From assembly GCA_019634385.1 (NCBI GenBank), contig JAHQVK010000011.1, positions 1 through 32,349 on the forward strand: a stretch of 32,349 nt of DNA. Reading direction: 5' to 3'. A program made the translations under genes and the position numbers. This stretch comes from Myxococcales bacterium (GTDB lineage: Bacteria; Myxococcota; Kuafuiibacteriia; Kuafuiibacteriales; Kuafuiibacteriaceae). Positions 7,793 through 16,382 of the stretch are shown piece after piece; position 1 is the stretch's first letter; the number at the start of each line of letters is the position of its first letter. Under the pieces are notes generated by a model. That model had not been told where the DNA came from, made no database searches, and worked only from the letters and a program-made list of their open reading frames with translations.

Positions 7793-7909
7793 AGGCCTGA
7801 GTGCACTTAGACATAACCACACCCTATCCTTATTAGGACTTTTGGCCCAGTCTCTGCCGCCTACTCATCGGTGGCTGACTGAATGCCAGGATTCGGCCGG
7901 AGCCGTGGA

Positions 7910-8563
7910 TCAGCCCTTTTTATCCGGGGGCATGTCGATACCCAATCGCTTCGCGGTCTCGCGATCAGAAACTGGGTAGACTCGCTCAGCGGGCGTCCTC
8001 AGAGTGGATAGGTTGTTCAAGTTTTCCCGTTGCGCGGCAACGAAGTCAGAGATGTCTTCAATCGCAAGGACCCAGTCTTTGGCGTATGACCCAAGCACCT
8101 CACCACGCAGGCCCAGTTGAATAGCACGCCGCTCGAGTTTTGAGCCGTTCGGCGCGTGGTCTGGATCCCACTGGAGCCGCACACACGACCGTTTCAGTTT
8201 CTCCTGCCACTGCTCCTGGGTCCCGTAAACCTCGGCGACGAAGCTTGAGTGAACCGCCTGCGCCAAGATCTCGTCGAAAGCAGGGCGACGTAGTCTCACG
8301 GCCAGAACGACCTGCTGGCCTTCTTTGCTTCCCCATCCGGACCGGTACATCATCCACAGGAAATTCGGTTTGATCCAGCTCATGCGGTTGAGGCTGAACT
8401 CTCCACCGAAAAAGCCCCGAGTCGCCGCGTATCGACCGATGGACGGTCGATACGCCTGGTACGCCACGACGGACTCTGCGTCGTACTGAGCGAGGATGTG
8501 CCTACCGTTTGTGGGCCAGCGTGCAGATTGCTCGCTGTAACTCACGGTTGCCAAGGTCGTCAT
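7910..8563 (-). CDS. DUF4291 family protein
   Basis: A 217-residue intact reading frame. Motifs QYDAESVVAYQAYRPSIG, SWIKPNFLWMMYRSGWG, VRLQWDPDHAP and RRAIQLGLRGEVLGSY match the DUF4291 family, whose members are about 200 residues and have no assigned function that I can state with confidence. The frame looks complete: the invariant-looking WIKP-FLWMMYRSGWG block sits at about residues 63-79. There is no signal peptide or membrane segment. It is the only intact gene in a run of decayed plasmid-like genes, on the opposite strand to them, and probably arrived as accessory cargo. No strong ribosome site is visible at the chosen start. Confidence 0.82.
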   Translation of the reverse strand: MTTLATVSYSEQSARWPTNGRHILAQYDAESVVAYQAYRPSIGRYAATRGFFGGEFSLNRMSWIKPNFLWMMYRSGWGSKEGQQVVLAVRLRRPAFDEILAQAVHSSFVAEVYGTQEQWQEKLKRSCVRLQWDPDHAPNGSKLERRAIQLGLRGEVLGSYAKDWVLAIEDISDFVAAQRENLNNLSTLRTPAERVYPVSDRETAKRLGIDMPPDKKG

Positions 8564-8717
8564 CTCAAGTCCTCGAGCGTTGCGCTGGTCACGCGACAGC
8601 TCACCAAAGAATAAATCAACAAGGGAGGATCAGCCATTAGATCCGGAGCAAGGACGGTCATCTATATAGCGTGAGGAGACATCAACACAACATTCCATCC
8701 CAACCTGGGCCAAATGG

Positions 8718-8755
8718 CCCAAAATGTCGAGATCTCGATATCCCAAAATGTCGAG
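8718..8755. repeat. Direct repeat with internal palindrome
   Basis: CCCAAAATGTCGAG occurs at 8718-8731 and again at 8742-8755 (24-bp period). The 12-nt perfect palindrome TCGAGATCTCGA (8727-8738) lies across the end of the first copy. It is upstream of the DUF4291 gene and the recombinase remnant. It might be an operator or leftover iterons; function unproven. The rest of 8564-8900 shows no gene. Confidence 0.4.
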
Positions 8756-8909
8756 CAGAAAGAGATTGGACCTTCGCCATCATCGCCTCCGTATTAGGAG
8801 GGGGCATGATTACTCTCTTTATATTCTGATGACGATGACTAGCCCGCCTCAGATGAAGGGGCGGGCCACCTGCCTACCACTTCGTTGAGCCACCCAGGTT
8901 CAGTGTCTA

Positions 8910-8923
8910 AAAACTATAGTTTT
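8910..8923. repeat. Perfect palindrome upstream of recombinase remnant
   Basis: AAAACTATAGTTTT is a 14-nt perfect palindrome, AT-rich, about 53 bp before the first ATG of the serine recombinase remnant. Resolvases often bind AT-rich dyads next to their own gene, so it could be a remnant of the recombination or operator site. This is inference from position only. Confidence 0.3.
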
Positions 8924-8976
8924 AACTACACCTCTTTTGACCTTGTCATTATGGCTCGTTACGGTGTCGTTAAACC

Positions 8977-9237
8977 ATGTCTAAAAAGAATCCGAAACCG
9001 GGGACTCCAAACGATGACTATCACCACCGACGAGCCGCAGGGTAGGCTCATTGGCACAGCCGAGTTTCTACCGGCGACCAAAACCTTAACCTCCAGCTCG
9101 ATGCGGTCGAAACTGTAGGTTGCTCCGACTTCTACGAAGACGCTGTTAGCGGCTCGAGCAAAGATAGGCCCGGGCTGAATGAGGCCCTCGAGGCTCTCGA
9201 GCCCGGTGATACTTTGGTGGTCTGGCGCCTGGATAGC
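8977..9237 (+). pseudogene. Serine recombinase (resolvase/invertase) N-terminal remnant
   Basis: From ATG 8977 the frame reads MSKKNPKPGTPNDD and hits a TAG. A second frame carries AGRLIGTA, and back in the first frame RVSTGDQNLNLQLDAVETVG, DFYEDAVSGSSKDRPGLNEA and LEPGDTLVVWRLD follow. This is the catalytic N-terminal part of the resolvase/invertase family (the Y-RVS-DQ block and the VWRLDR end), split by two compensating indels near 9040-9060. The catalytic helix normally following RLDRLGRS and the HTH are gone, and the sequence runs into the family A element at 9330. It supports a plasmid or transposon origin for the island. Confidence 0.75.
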
Positions 9238-9329
9238 GGAGATAGAGAAAGAGACGAACAGCGAAAGGGTCATCGTCGAATCAAAGGCAGCCCAAAAGCG
9301 CGGTGCGAAATTAAGACGCCAGGCAGCTT

Positions 9330-9681
9330 TAACAGCCTGTTGATTTGGCCATGTGCATCTATCGAGTCAGGCTTTTCGATAGACGCTCTGACGACGAGGC
9401 GAGTGTACCTGTCGGTACGTGACCGAGGAGAGACTTCTAGCAGGCCATCGGAAAAGTGAGTTAGGCGCTTCACGGGTCCTTTTTCCGTGGAACGTCCGGA
9501 CCGGCTTCGCCTTTCATCGGTCGCATACGCCGGGTATGCGCCCTCTTCATCCGGAGCGTTGCACGGAAAAGATACTTCGCGGATCACCCACCCCACTTTT
9601 CCGATGGCCTGCTAGTGGTCAGGACGTTTCACGGAAAGACCGGCCGATAGATGCGTGCAGGGCTGGATCAACAAGCTGTTA
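9330..9681. mobile_element. Palindromic element, family A copy 2, interrupted
   Basis: The two halves (9330-9439 and 9613-9681) match copy 1 closely, including GCATCTATCG / CGATAGATGC, GACGCTCTGACGACGAGGCG and CACGGAAAGACCGGCCGATA. The ends are TAACAGCCTGTTGATT and CAACAAGCTGTTA, each with a terminal TA. Between the halves lies a second palindromic element (family B). Subtracting it leaves 177 bp, the same size as the other family A copies. It sits in the recombinase debris rather than at an intact gene's stop codon. Confidence 0.8.
9438..9614. mobile_element. Palindromic element, family B, nested
   Basis: The perfect 22-bp inverted ends begin CTAGCAGGCCATCGGAAAAG (9437-9458, with 9594-9615 as the complement). 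Inner pairs are CTTTTCCGTG / CACGGAAAAG, and the apex hairpin is CGCATAC-GCCGG-GTATGCG. It is bounded by TA at 9438-9439 and 9613-9614. Removing the element with one TA gives AGACTTCTAGTGGTC, against AGACTTCTTGTGGTC in family A copy 1: the same length with one mismatch. That fits a clean TA-duplicating insertion. It has the same size and architecture as family A and shares only the TAGCAG start. Confidence 0.8.
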
Positions 9682-9897
9682 GGGCCGAGGGTATCGTCAG
9701 CCAGTGACAAGGAACTAGCGGCCTAGGGACGGGCTCTAAATTGGGCGGCCGCAGCGGTGGCGAGAAATGCTCGAGAAAAAGAAGTGACCGAATACACGTC
9801 CCTGGCTAAAGCGGTGAGTGCTCGACTCAGTGCTGAAGTGCCAGGATATACAACGTTTGGACCAGGAGCCGTGGCCGTCCAAGAGGTTGAGAATGCG

Positions 9898-9954
9898 CCG
9901 CTGCGCGACCCCTTGTTGATTCTTAAAGAATCAATTCAAGCGGTCTTCGCTGTA
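9898..9954 (+). repeat. Family C repeat, right-half fragment
   Basis: This matches 21968-22020 of the full-length family C copy: CCGCTGCGCGACCCCTTGTT, then the small hairpin TTGATTCT-TAA-AGAATCAA, then AATTCAAGCGGTCTTCGCTGTA. Only the right half of the element is present, and it lies inside the chimeric frame 9757-10233. Confidence 0.7.
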
Positions 9955-10204
9955 CCTTCGCCCGTCGATCGAGGCTTAGAGGTGTCGTTCAATAAACGCA
10001 TCAAGCGATTGAGCGAGCCATGTAGTTGTCTTGGGTACAGAAAGTATCGTTCAAATCTCAGATTTTGGGTTAAGAAAAAACAATCAGATAACGCTAGTCC
10101 GCTGATTGATGACTCGCTTCCTTCCGCAGCCGAAAATCAAGGTCCTTTTCGATTGCTTCTTGCCGACCTTAGATACATGTCCGAGCGAGGGGGTGCCTTG
10201 ATAG

Positions 10205-10232
10205 AGAATCAATTCAAGTGGTCTTTGCTGTA
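10205..10232 (+). repeat. Family C repeat, short end fragment
   Basis: AGAATCAATTCAAGTGGTCT followed by TTGCTGTA, the terminal part of the family C element, in the same orientation as the fragment at 9898. It ends at the TAG of the chimeric frame. Confidence 0.6.
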
Positions 10233-10299
10233 GTATTTCGATGATGGTTACTTGCGTCCAGTGTTTTAACGTGGCGGTGTTCTTGTCATCTTCAGCGGG

Positions 10300-11682
10300 C
10301 TACTGCGAGGAGTCACCTAGTTTATGGGACCGCATCTTCTCCCAGAGGTTTTTGCGAGATATACCGAGAAGCTCTGCCGCTTTGGCTTTCTTTCCCCCGG
10401 CCTGCTCTAAGGCTCGCTGGAGATACATATTCTCAAACTCTTTCACGGCGTGAGCAAGCGGGCGGATACTCTCTGAAGGTGGGGACTCGGACACCTCGGC
10501 TAACGGGGATATGCCGGCAATATCTTCGGGTAGATGCATAAGGTCTATGTCTTTCCCACGACTCAACACCAATGCCCGCTGGATGGCGTGCTCTAGTTCA
10601 CGAACGTTGCCTGGAAAGGAGTATTCACTAAGGGCTGCCCACGCTCGCGGAGTGATAGTGGGCAATGAGGTGTGATTGCTACTCAGTTGACTTAGGAAAT
10701 ACTCTACGAGAATAGGGAGGTCACCTTTCCGGTCTCGCAGCGCAGGAATGGGTACATCCAGTACATTCAGTCGATAGTATAGATCTTCGCGAAACAAGCC
10801 GTCTTTGATGCGTTGCTTCAGGTTGCGGTGGGTGGCGGACACTACTCGAACGTCGACCTCAACCGGCTTGCTGGTTCCAAGGGGCTCGATGGTGCCCTCT
10901 TGAAGAACGCGGAGCAGCTTTGCTTGAGCCATAGGGGGAATTTCGGCGATTTCGTCAAGGAATAGGGTTCCCTGATGGGCCACCGTGAATCGACCTTCAC
11001 GAGCGTTGGTTGCGCCCGTAAATGCACCTCGCTCATGTCCGAATAGCTCGGCCTCTAAGAGCGTTTCGGGGAAGGCCGCGCAATTGACGGCTACGAATGC
11101 GTGGTCGTGACGAGGTGATAGTCGATGGAGGGTTTTTGCAACCAGCTCTTTACCGGTTCCGCTCTCCCCGGTGATAAGGACCGGAGCATCACTACCGGCA
11201 AGGGTCTCTACGAGATCAAGGAGACGCATCATCGAGGATGAGCGGCCGACGATAATATGATCGATGTCCCGTTCGTTGAGCAGGGCACGTGCTTCTCGTA
11301 GTTGCTGTTCGAGGGTTCGTTTCTCCGCGATGCGGGTGACTCTCAGTTTGATTTCTTCAATATCAAAGGGCTTAGTGAGATAGTCATATGCTCCATCTCT
11401 CATTGCCGTCACCGCATCAGTCACTGTCGCATACGCGGTCATGAGAATGATATCGGTTGAAGGTGCGATGTTTCGCGTACGTTGAAAGACGGCTAAGCCA
11501 TCAAGTTTGGGCATACGGATATCAGTGAGCACCAAATCGAATGATGCCTGTTCGAGGGCGGCAAGCGCCTGCGAGCCATCAACTACGGGAGTAACGTTAT
11601 GTCCCATATCCTCCAGTGCGTCCGCAACTGTGAGTAAAATTGAAGGTTCATCATCAGCCAAAAGGATGTTGAGCTCAGACAT
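10300..11682 (-). CDS. NtrC-family sigma-54-dependent response regulator
   Basis: The product is 460 residues from ATG 11682; the open frame extends upstream, but that part lies inside the kinase gene. The receiver domain has the acidic pair near 10-12, phospho-acceptor Asp54 and Lys104. The AAA+ domain has Walker A GESGTGKE at 172-179, the sigma-54 contact loop GAFTGA at 219-224 and LFLDEI for Walker B, then LRDRKGDLPIL and FPGNVRELE. The C-terminal Fis-type HTH is KAKAAELLGISRKNLWEKMR. It should activate RNA polymerase-sigma-54 promoters when phosphorylated by the kinase encoded just upstream. The start overlaps that kinase's stop by 8 bp (ATGTCTGA), so translation is probably coupled. The target promoters are not visible here. 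Confidence 0.92.
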   Translation of the reverse strand: MSELNILLADDEPSILLTVADALEDMGHNVTPVVDGSQALAALEQASFDLVLTDIRMPKLDGLAVFQRTRNIAPSTDIILMTAYATVTDAVTAMRDGAYDYLTKPFDIEEIKLRVTRIAEKRTLEQQLREARALLNERDIDHIIVGRSSSMMRLLDLVETLAGSDAPVLITGESGTGKELVAKTLHRLSPRHDHAFVAVNCAAFPETLLEAELFGHERGAFTGATNAREGRFTVAHQGTLFLDEIAEIPPMAQAKLLRVLQEGTIEPLGTSKPVEVDVRVVSATHRNLKQRIKDGLFREDLYYRLNVLDVPIPALRDRKGDLPILVEYFLSQLSSNHTSLPTITPRAWAALSEYSFPGNVRELEHAIQRALVLSRGKDIDLMHLPEDIAGISPLAEVSESPPSESIRPLAHAVKEFENMYLQRALEQAGGKKAKAAELLGISRKNLWEKMRSHKLGDSSQ

Positions 11683-13189
11683 TGGCATTCTCCATGTTCG
11701 GAAGCCATAGGGTGGCACGGGTTCCGGTAGCGGGGTGCGGTTGCCGTTCGAACCGAAGTTCACCGCCGTGTGCTTCAGCGATGGACCTGGTGACTGCCAA
11801 GCCCAGTCCTGTACCTTCACCTTCTGGTTTAGTTGAAAAGAAGGGTTCACAAGCTCGCTCGATCACTTGATCCGTCATACCCGGCCCTTGATCCGCAAAA
11901 CATAAGCCAAGTTGATTCGGTCTGGTGAGCAAGCTGCACTCTATTGAACCACCGATCGGAGAGGCATATGTGGCGTTGAGCAGAAGGTTGACGACCGCCT
12001 GCATAAGTTGAGAACGGTCTGCGTATACTTCGAGTGGATGTGGAGGATCGGGAAGGATGACCTCTACTTGATGCTTGCGAATATGGGGAGCAATCAAGCG
12101 AGTAGAGGCTTCTATTACTTCGCAAATATTCACCGTTGACAGACTCGGTGGACGCTGCCGAGAAAAGTCGAGAAGGCCTCGCACGGTCTGTTGGATACGC
12201 TCAAGTCCATCACGAGCGGTTGCGAAATATTGTGTTCGTCGCTCAGGACGCACGGTCCCTTCTTCTAGGGCTTTTAGGCAGGCCATCACCCCCGACAAGG
12301 GATTATTGATTTCGTGTGCGACTCCGGCCGCCAGCAAGCCCACTGAAGCCATTTTTTCTGCTTGTAGGAGTTTCTTATGATCGTCCTTAATCTTACAATT
12401 AGCTTCTGCTAGCTGCTCTACACTATTTTCGAGGGCGGCCTCGGCTTCTTTACGAGCGGTGACTTCATTTCGGATTGCTATGTATTCGATAGGTTTCTTA
12501 GTAGTAGGATCTAAAACGGGCACAATAGTTGTATCTACCCAATAGTAGCTCCAGTCTTTTGCTCGATTGCGGATATCTTCTCGCCAGACATTACCGGAGC
12601 CTATCGTTTGCCACATTTTTTTGAAGAAGGTTTTGGGGTGATAACCGCTGTTAAGCATACGGTGGTCGTTCCCGAGTAACTCTTGTCGTGAGTATTGAGA
12701 GACCGCACAAAACTTATCGTTGGCAAAGACTATATGACCTTTTTTGTCGGTGATGGCTAAAATGGATGAAGCGTCTAGAGCAAACTTGTAGGTATGAAGT
12801 TCCCGGAGTGTGAGGTTGAGGGAGCTTTCGGCCTTTCGCAGAGCGGTAATATCGTGGCCACACATCAGCAGGCGGGACTGAGTGGGGTCTTGGTGTTTTA
12901 GTACAACTTGGGTCCACTTAATGAGCCGGGTGTCGCCAGTGTGGGTGACTAGGCTCGTTTCAATGGGTGTACGTTGCCCTGGTTCATCAGCTAAGGACTG
13001 CTCTTCTAGCCAAAGCTGGGTGGCAGCTTGGTCAGGGGGTGAAACACAGGTATGTAGCCAAACTTTGCCGACGAGCTCTTCTGAGGTCCACCTAAGCAGG
13101 CGAAGGGTATGCTCATTGGCGAATACGACTCGGCCGTCGTCAGTGACTTCCAAAAACAGCGCAGATGCTAGGTCCGTGTACGGTCTCAT
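11675..13189 (-). CDS. Cytosolic PAS-PAS sensor histidine kinase
   Basis: A 504-residue protein with no convincing membrane segment. PAS domain 1 spans about 5-120, with an associated C-terminal motif ending HDITALRKAE. PAS domain 2 spans about 135-250 (ITDKKGHIVFANDKFC, GNDHRMLNSGYHP, ending RNEVTARKEAE). A helix leads to the HisKA domain with His292 in AAGVAHEINNPLSGV. The HATPase domain has the N box around 401-410, DQGPGM at 433-438 and GTGLGLA at 459-465. The HEINNPL form is typical of NtrB-like kinases that pair with NtrC regulators, matching the next gene. The PAS ligand is unknown; the GNDHRMLNSG stretch is common in aerotaxis-like PAS domains. The gene pair is read away from the potassium-channel gene upstream. 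Confidence 0.9.
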   Translation of the reverse strand: MRPYTDLASALFLEVTDDGRVVFANEHTLRLLRWTSEELVGKVWLHTCVSPPDQAATQLWLEEQSLADEPGQRTPIETSLVTHTGDTRLIKWTQVVLKHQDPTQSRLLMCGHDITALRKAESSLNLTLRELHTYKFALDASSILAITDKKGHIVFANDKFCAVSQYSRQELLGNDHRMLNSGYHPKTFFKKMWQTIGSGNVWREDIRNRAKDWSYYWVDTTIVPVLDPTTKKPIEYIAIRNEVTARKEAEAALENSVEQLAEANCKIKDDHKKLLQAEKMASVGLLAAGVAHEINNPLSGVMACLKALEEGTVRPERRTQYFATARDGLERIQQTVRGLLDFSRQRPPSLSTVNICEVIEASTRLIAPHIRKHQVEVILPDPPHPLEVYADRSQLMQAVVNLLLNATYASPIGGSIECSLLTRPNQLGLCFADQGPGMTDQVIERACEPFFSTKPEGEGTGLGLAVTRSIAEAHGGELRFERQPHPATGTRATLWLPNMENANV

Positions 13190-13308
13190 GGAATTTTTGT
13201 TCCAAGCGGTGAGTGATTGGTAATGATGGTGGTGTACATCAATGCAGATAGTGTGCCGTTTTGTTAGGCTTGAGCTCGAACCCGCTTATCGAATCAACGT
13301 TACCATAT

Positions 13309-13334
13309 CGTAGCGTTTTTGCGGAAACGCTACG
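13309..13334. terminator. Perfect 10-bp hairpin at a gene end
   Basis: CGTAGCGTTT and AAACGCTACG are fully complementary around a 6-nt loop. The right arm includes the TAG stop of the potassium-channel gene (13330-13332). It may end that transcript or protect its 3' end, but there is no U-run on either strand, so it is not a canonical intrinsic terminator. It lies in the 140-bp gap before the histidine kinase gene. Confidence 0.5.
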
Positions 13335-14364
13335 ACTTCGTATCAGAAAGACCTTGGGCGGCGCGAGAGAAGGCACGAACCTTGGCGGGACGACCAACAA
13401 CCACCGCGATATCTCCCGCAGATAGGGTAGTGTGACGATCGAGACTGGTATGAAGTTGCCCATCAGTGGAGCGAACTGCGAGGATAAGAATCCCGTGTCG
13501 CCCCGGGATATCGAGTGCGCCTAGAGGACCGTTATAATTTGGTATTTCTCCTATTTCTACGTCTTCGATTTCGAACTCTGCGTGGGCCCTACCCACCGCT
13601 TGGTCTAATAGTTGAGCGGCGTGGGGGTGGAGAAGTCCCTGGGCCATTCGTGCACCACCGATGCCGTAGGGGTTGATAACTGTATCCGCGCCCGCTCGAA
13701 TCGCCTTTTCTACCGTTCGCTCCTCGTCCACCCGGGTGACAATATGCAACTTGGGGTTGAGCTGGCGTGCAGTTAAGGTAATGAAAACATTGGTGGCATC
13801 AGACCCGGTTGAGATCGCGATTGCTTTAGCGCGTTTGATCGCAGCCCGTTCGAGCAGGGCATCATCACTCCCGTCACCAACAAGCTCGAGGGTGGGCTGT
13901 AAGGGGTACTCACCTATCCGATCACGCCGTTCTTGCGCGCTGAGGGTGTCCGGCTTGTTGTCGATAACAACAACTTGACGCCCACGATGCACAAGCTCGG
14001 CGGTCACTTCTCGACCAAGTCGTCCCCGGCCAACAACAATAATGTGATGTTTTAGCGATTCCATAATTTGGCGACGCCTTCGTACCCGTAGTTCTTCAAG
14101 GAAGGTTCCCTCAACCAACATTTGAGAGACTTGGCCAATAGTATATGTGACTAAACCCAACCCTCCGACGATAAGAGCGAGTGTAAATATCCGCCCCCAA
14201 TTGGACAGGCCCTCATCGCCAAAGCCAATGGTCGTTAGGGTGATGACCACCATCCAGATGGCTTTGAGCCACGACCAACCTTCGATGTAGCGATAGCCTA
14301 TGGTGCCTATAGCCACTACGAGAAATAGACAACCAAAGGTCCAGCGGAGTCGTTGGATTAGCAT
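13330..14364 (-). CDS. TrkA-type potassium channel with RCK domains
   Basis: A 344-residue inner-membrane protein. It has a first membrane helix (about 8-24), a pore loop with selectivity filter TTIGFGD (44-50), and a second helix (about 58-80): the two-helix channel form. A basic linker then leads to a cytosolic RCK/TrkA-N domain with the Rossmann motif GRGRLG at 112-117 and the strand-end VVVIDNKPD near 131-139. A TrkA-C domain follows at about 250-335. This is the MthK/YugO-like layout of a K+ channel gated by a ligand bound to the RCK ring. The N-terminal cytosolic part is very short. It is divergent from the acetyl-CoA transferase-like gene. The stop codon lies in a perfect hairpin. Ion specificity is inferred from the filter. 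Confidence 0.9.
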   Translation of the reverse strand: MLIQRLRWTFGCLFLVVAIGTIGYRYIEGWSWLKAIWMVVITLTTIGFGDEGLSNWGRIFTLALIVGGLGLVTYTIGQVSQMLVEGTFLEELRVRRRRQIMESLKHHIIVVGRGRLGREVTAELVHRGRQVVVIDNKPDTLSAQERRDRIGEYPLQPTLELVGDGSDDALLERAAIKRAKAIAISTGSDATNVFITLTARQLNPKLHIVTRVDEERTVEKAIRAGADTVINPYGIGGARMAQGLLHPHAAQLLDQAVGRAHAEFEIEDVEIGEIPNYNGPLGALDIPGRHGILILAVRSTDGQLHTSLDRHTTLSAGDIAVVVGRPAKVRAFSRAAQGLSDTKS

Positions 14365-14534
14365 CGCGTGGTGTTGGTGACGTTTGTACCAATCACGATG
14401 AAACCGAAAAGAAGAAAGTTGGGTCTATCCTCGTTTTATTCTTGATGAAGAGAACCATGGTTACCACACCAGGACATTGGGGGCGGGGATGTGGCTATTG
14501 ATGGTCGGTGCATGGTTTGCATGTCCTCCTCTTG

Positions 14535-16382
14535 ATGCATCCACTCTATCAACAACGGTTGTGTTCTGCCTCAGAGGCAGTTTCTGGTATTCGATCTGGC
14601 GATCGGGTCCTGGTGGGTTCAGGATGCGCGCATCCTGAACTGTTGGTGGACGCTATGGTCAAGCTGGCCGGTGAATTGAGTGATGTGGAAGTTACGCACT
14701 TACTGACCCTAGGCCGAGCCGACTACATCCGTCCGGAGTATCAGGCAGCCTTTCGTCATAATGCATTTTTTATAGGTGGAAATGTGCGCAATGCTGTGCA
14801 GTCTGGCCTTGCCGACTACACCCCAATATTTTTGCATGAGCTGCCCTCACTCCTTCGGTCAAGCAGAAAAGTAGATGTGGCGCTCCTTCAGCTTTCGCCT
14901 CCGGACAAACATGGCTTTTGTAGTTTAGGCATTCATGTGGATATTCAACGGGCTGCCATTGATGCCGCACGGATGGTCATCGCTGAGCTCAACCCCAATA
15001 TGCCTCGCACCTTTGGAGATACACCCGTTCATCTCTCACAACTTAGCGCGGTGGTAGAGAGTTGTGGCCCAATACTCGAGCTCAAAACAACCGACCAAGA
15101 GCGGGACAACGATGTTTCTATGCGCATAGGTTGTTTGGTCGCCCGGCTGATTCCTGATGGAGCCTGTGTTCAGCTCGGCATTGGTCGCATTCCGGACGCT
15201 GTGCTTCAATTTCTGCAGGACAAAAATGATCTCGGGGTCCATACTGAGATGTTCTCCGACGGACTTCTTAGGTTACTCAACGAGGGCAATATTACTAATA
15301 GCCGAAAGACCATTCATCCACATAAGACGGTAACCTCGTTTGTTATGGGCTCTCGGGCTCTCTATGACTATGTTGATGATAATCCAACTATCGCTTTTTA
15401 TGCTTCCGATTTTGTTAATGATCCCCGCATAGTTTCCCAAAATGATGATGTTGTTGCCGTGAATTCTGCGATACAGGTGGATTTGACTGGGCAGGTGACC
15501 GCCGATTCCATTGGTCATCGGTTCTATAGTGGCATCGGGGGGCAAGTGGATTTCATCCGAGGCGCAGCTATGAGCAGAAGGGGAAAGCCGATTATAGCTC
15601 TCCCAAGTACGGCCAAAAACGGGACCGTAAGTCGGATTGTGCCGAAGCTAAGCGAGGGAACAGGGGTGGTGACTAGCCGCGGTGATGTTCACTACGTAGT
15701 GACGGAGTTTGGCGTAGCCTATCTCCACGGAAAGACCATTCGGGAACGCGCCTTTTCCCTCATCAATGTTGCACATCCCAAGTTTCGAACTATGTTATTG
15801 GATCGCCTAAAAGAAACCAACTATGCTAAGTCGAAAGAGGCGATCGATAAACAGCTAGTCCATGCGTATCCCAGTGAGTGGGAAGACTACCCAATTTATG
15901 GAGGGGAGAGGTTTTTTGTTCGTCCCCTGCAGGCGGCCGACGAGCGCCGGCTTCAAGAGTTCTTCTATTCGCATGAGCCTGAAACCATCTATAGTCGATA
16001 TTTCAGTGTCAAAAAGTCCTTGGGGCATTGGGAGGCCGCGGAACTGTGCTGTGTGGATTGGCGGGATCGGATGGCGTTTGGGGTATTCGAGGATGATGAA
16101 GCTGAAAGTCTTGTTGCGGTTGGTCGCTACGATCGGGCCCCTCGCGAAAACCGGGCGGAAGTGGCTCTTACTGTCCACGAAAAGCATCGGCGCAAAGGGG
16201 TTGCGAAGGACCTCTTTAGGCGACTTGAAGCCTATGCTAAGCAGCAGAATATCAAAGGCCTACATGGGCAGATTCACCCGAGCAATGATGCTATGCTGTC
16301 CCTTCACCGACGTTTGGGACACGACCTCACAAGGGATAGTAGTGGTTTCTATGTGTGGCAGAGCGACCTGTGCAACAGCTAG
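14535..16382 (+). CDS. Acetyl-CoA hydrolase/transferase fused to GNAT acetyltransferase
   Basis: The product is 615 residues from ATG 14535; a GTG at 14508 is an in-frame alternative, and neither has a clear ribosome site. The N-terminal part (to about 440) is an acetyl-CoA hydrolase/CoA-transferase of the 4-hydroxybutyrate CoA-transferase type. SASEAVSGIRSGDRVLVGSG opens it, and GVHTEMFSDG carries the catalytic Glu (residue 238 from this start) that forms the enzyme-CoA thioester. GGQVDFIRGA and VVTEFGVAYLHGKT follow. From about 455 to the end is a GNAT fold, with EVALTVHEKHRRKGVAKDLF as the acetyl-CoA-binding motif A. This fusion is known in proteobacteria. The substrates, and what the GNAT acetylates, are unknown. 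The stop overlaps that of the DUF2203 gene tail to tail by 4 bp. Confidence 0.9.
   Translation: MHPLYQQRLCSASEAVSGIRSGDRVLVGSGCAHPELLVDAMVKLAGELSDVEVTHLLTLGRADYIRPEYQAAFRHNAFFIGGNVRNAVQSGLADYTPIFLHELPSLLRSSRKVDVALLQLSPPDKHGFCSLGIHVDIQRAAIDAARMVIAELNPNMPRTFGDTPVHLSQLSAVVESCGPILELKTTDQERDNDVSMRIGCLVARLIPDGACVQLGIGRIPDAVLQFLQDKNDLGVHTEMFSDGLLRLLNEGNITNSRKTIHPHKTVTSFVMGSRALYDYVDDNPTIAFYASDFVNDPRIVSQNDDVVAVNSAIQVDLTGQVTADSIGHRFYSGIGGQVDFIRGAAMSRRGKPIIALPSTAKNGTVSRIVPKLSEGTGVVTSRGDVHYVVTEFGVAYLHGKTIRERAFSLINVAHPKFRTMLLDRLKETNYAKSKEAIDKQLVHAYPSEWEDYPIYGGERFFVRPLQAADERRLQEFFYSHEPETIYSRYFSVKKSLGHWEAAELCCVDWRDRMAFGVFEDDEAESLVAVGRYDRAPRENRAEVALTVHEKHRRKGVAKDLFRRLEAYAKQQNIKGLHGQIHPSNDAMLSLHRRLGHDLTRDSSGFYVWQSDLCNS

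Larger units (their letters stand above)
9757..10233 (+). pseudogene. Unrecognised chimeric reading frame
   Basis: A 158-codon frame from GTG 9757, open also a little upstream. The first 45 residues (ARNAREKEVTEYTSLAKAVS and on) look protein-like, but I do not recognise a family. Residues 48-66 are encoded by a fragment of the third repeat family (9898-9954), and the last codons including the TAG stop come from a second fragment (10205-10232). The middle, basic stretch has no recognisable domain. It is most likely a truncated gene fused to repeat debris at the right edge of the island and probably not a functional protein. Confidence 0.4.
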
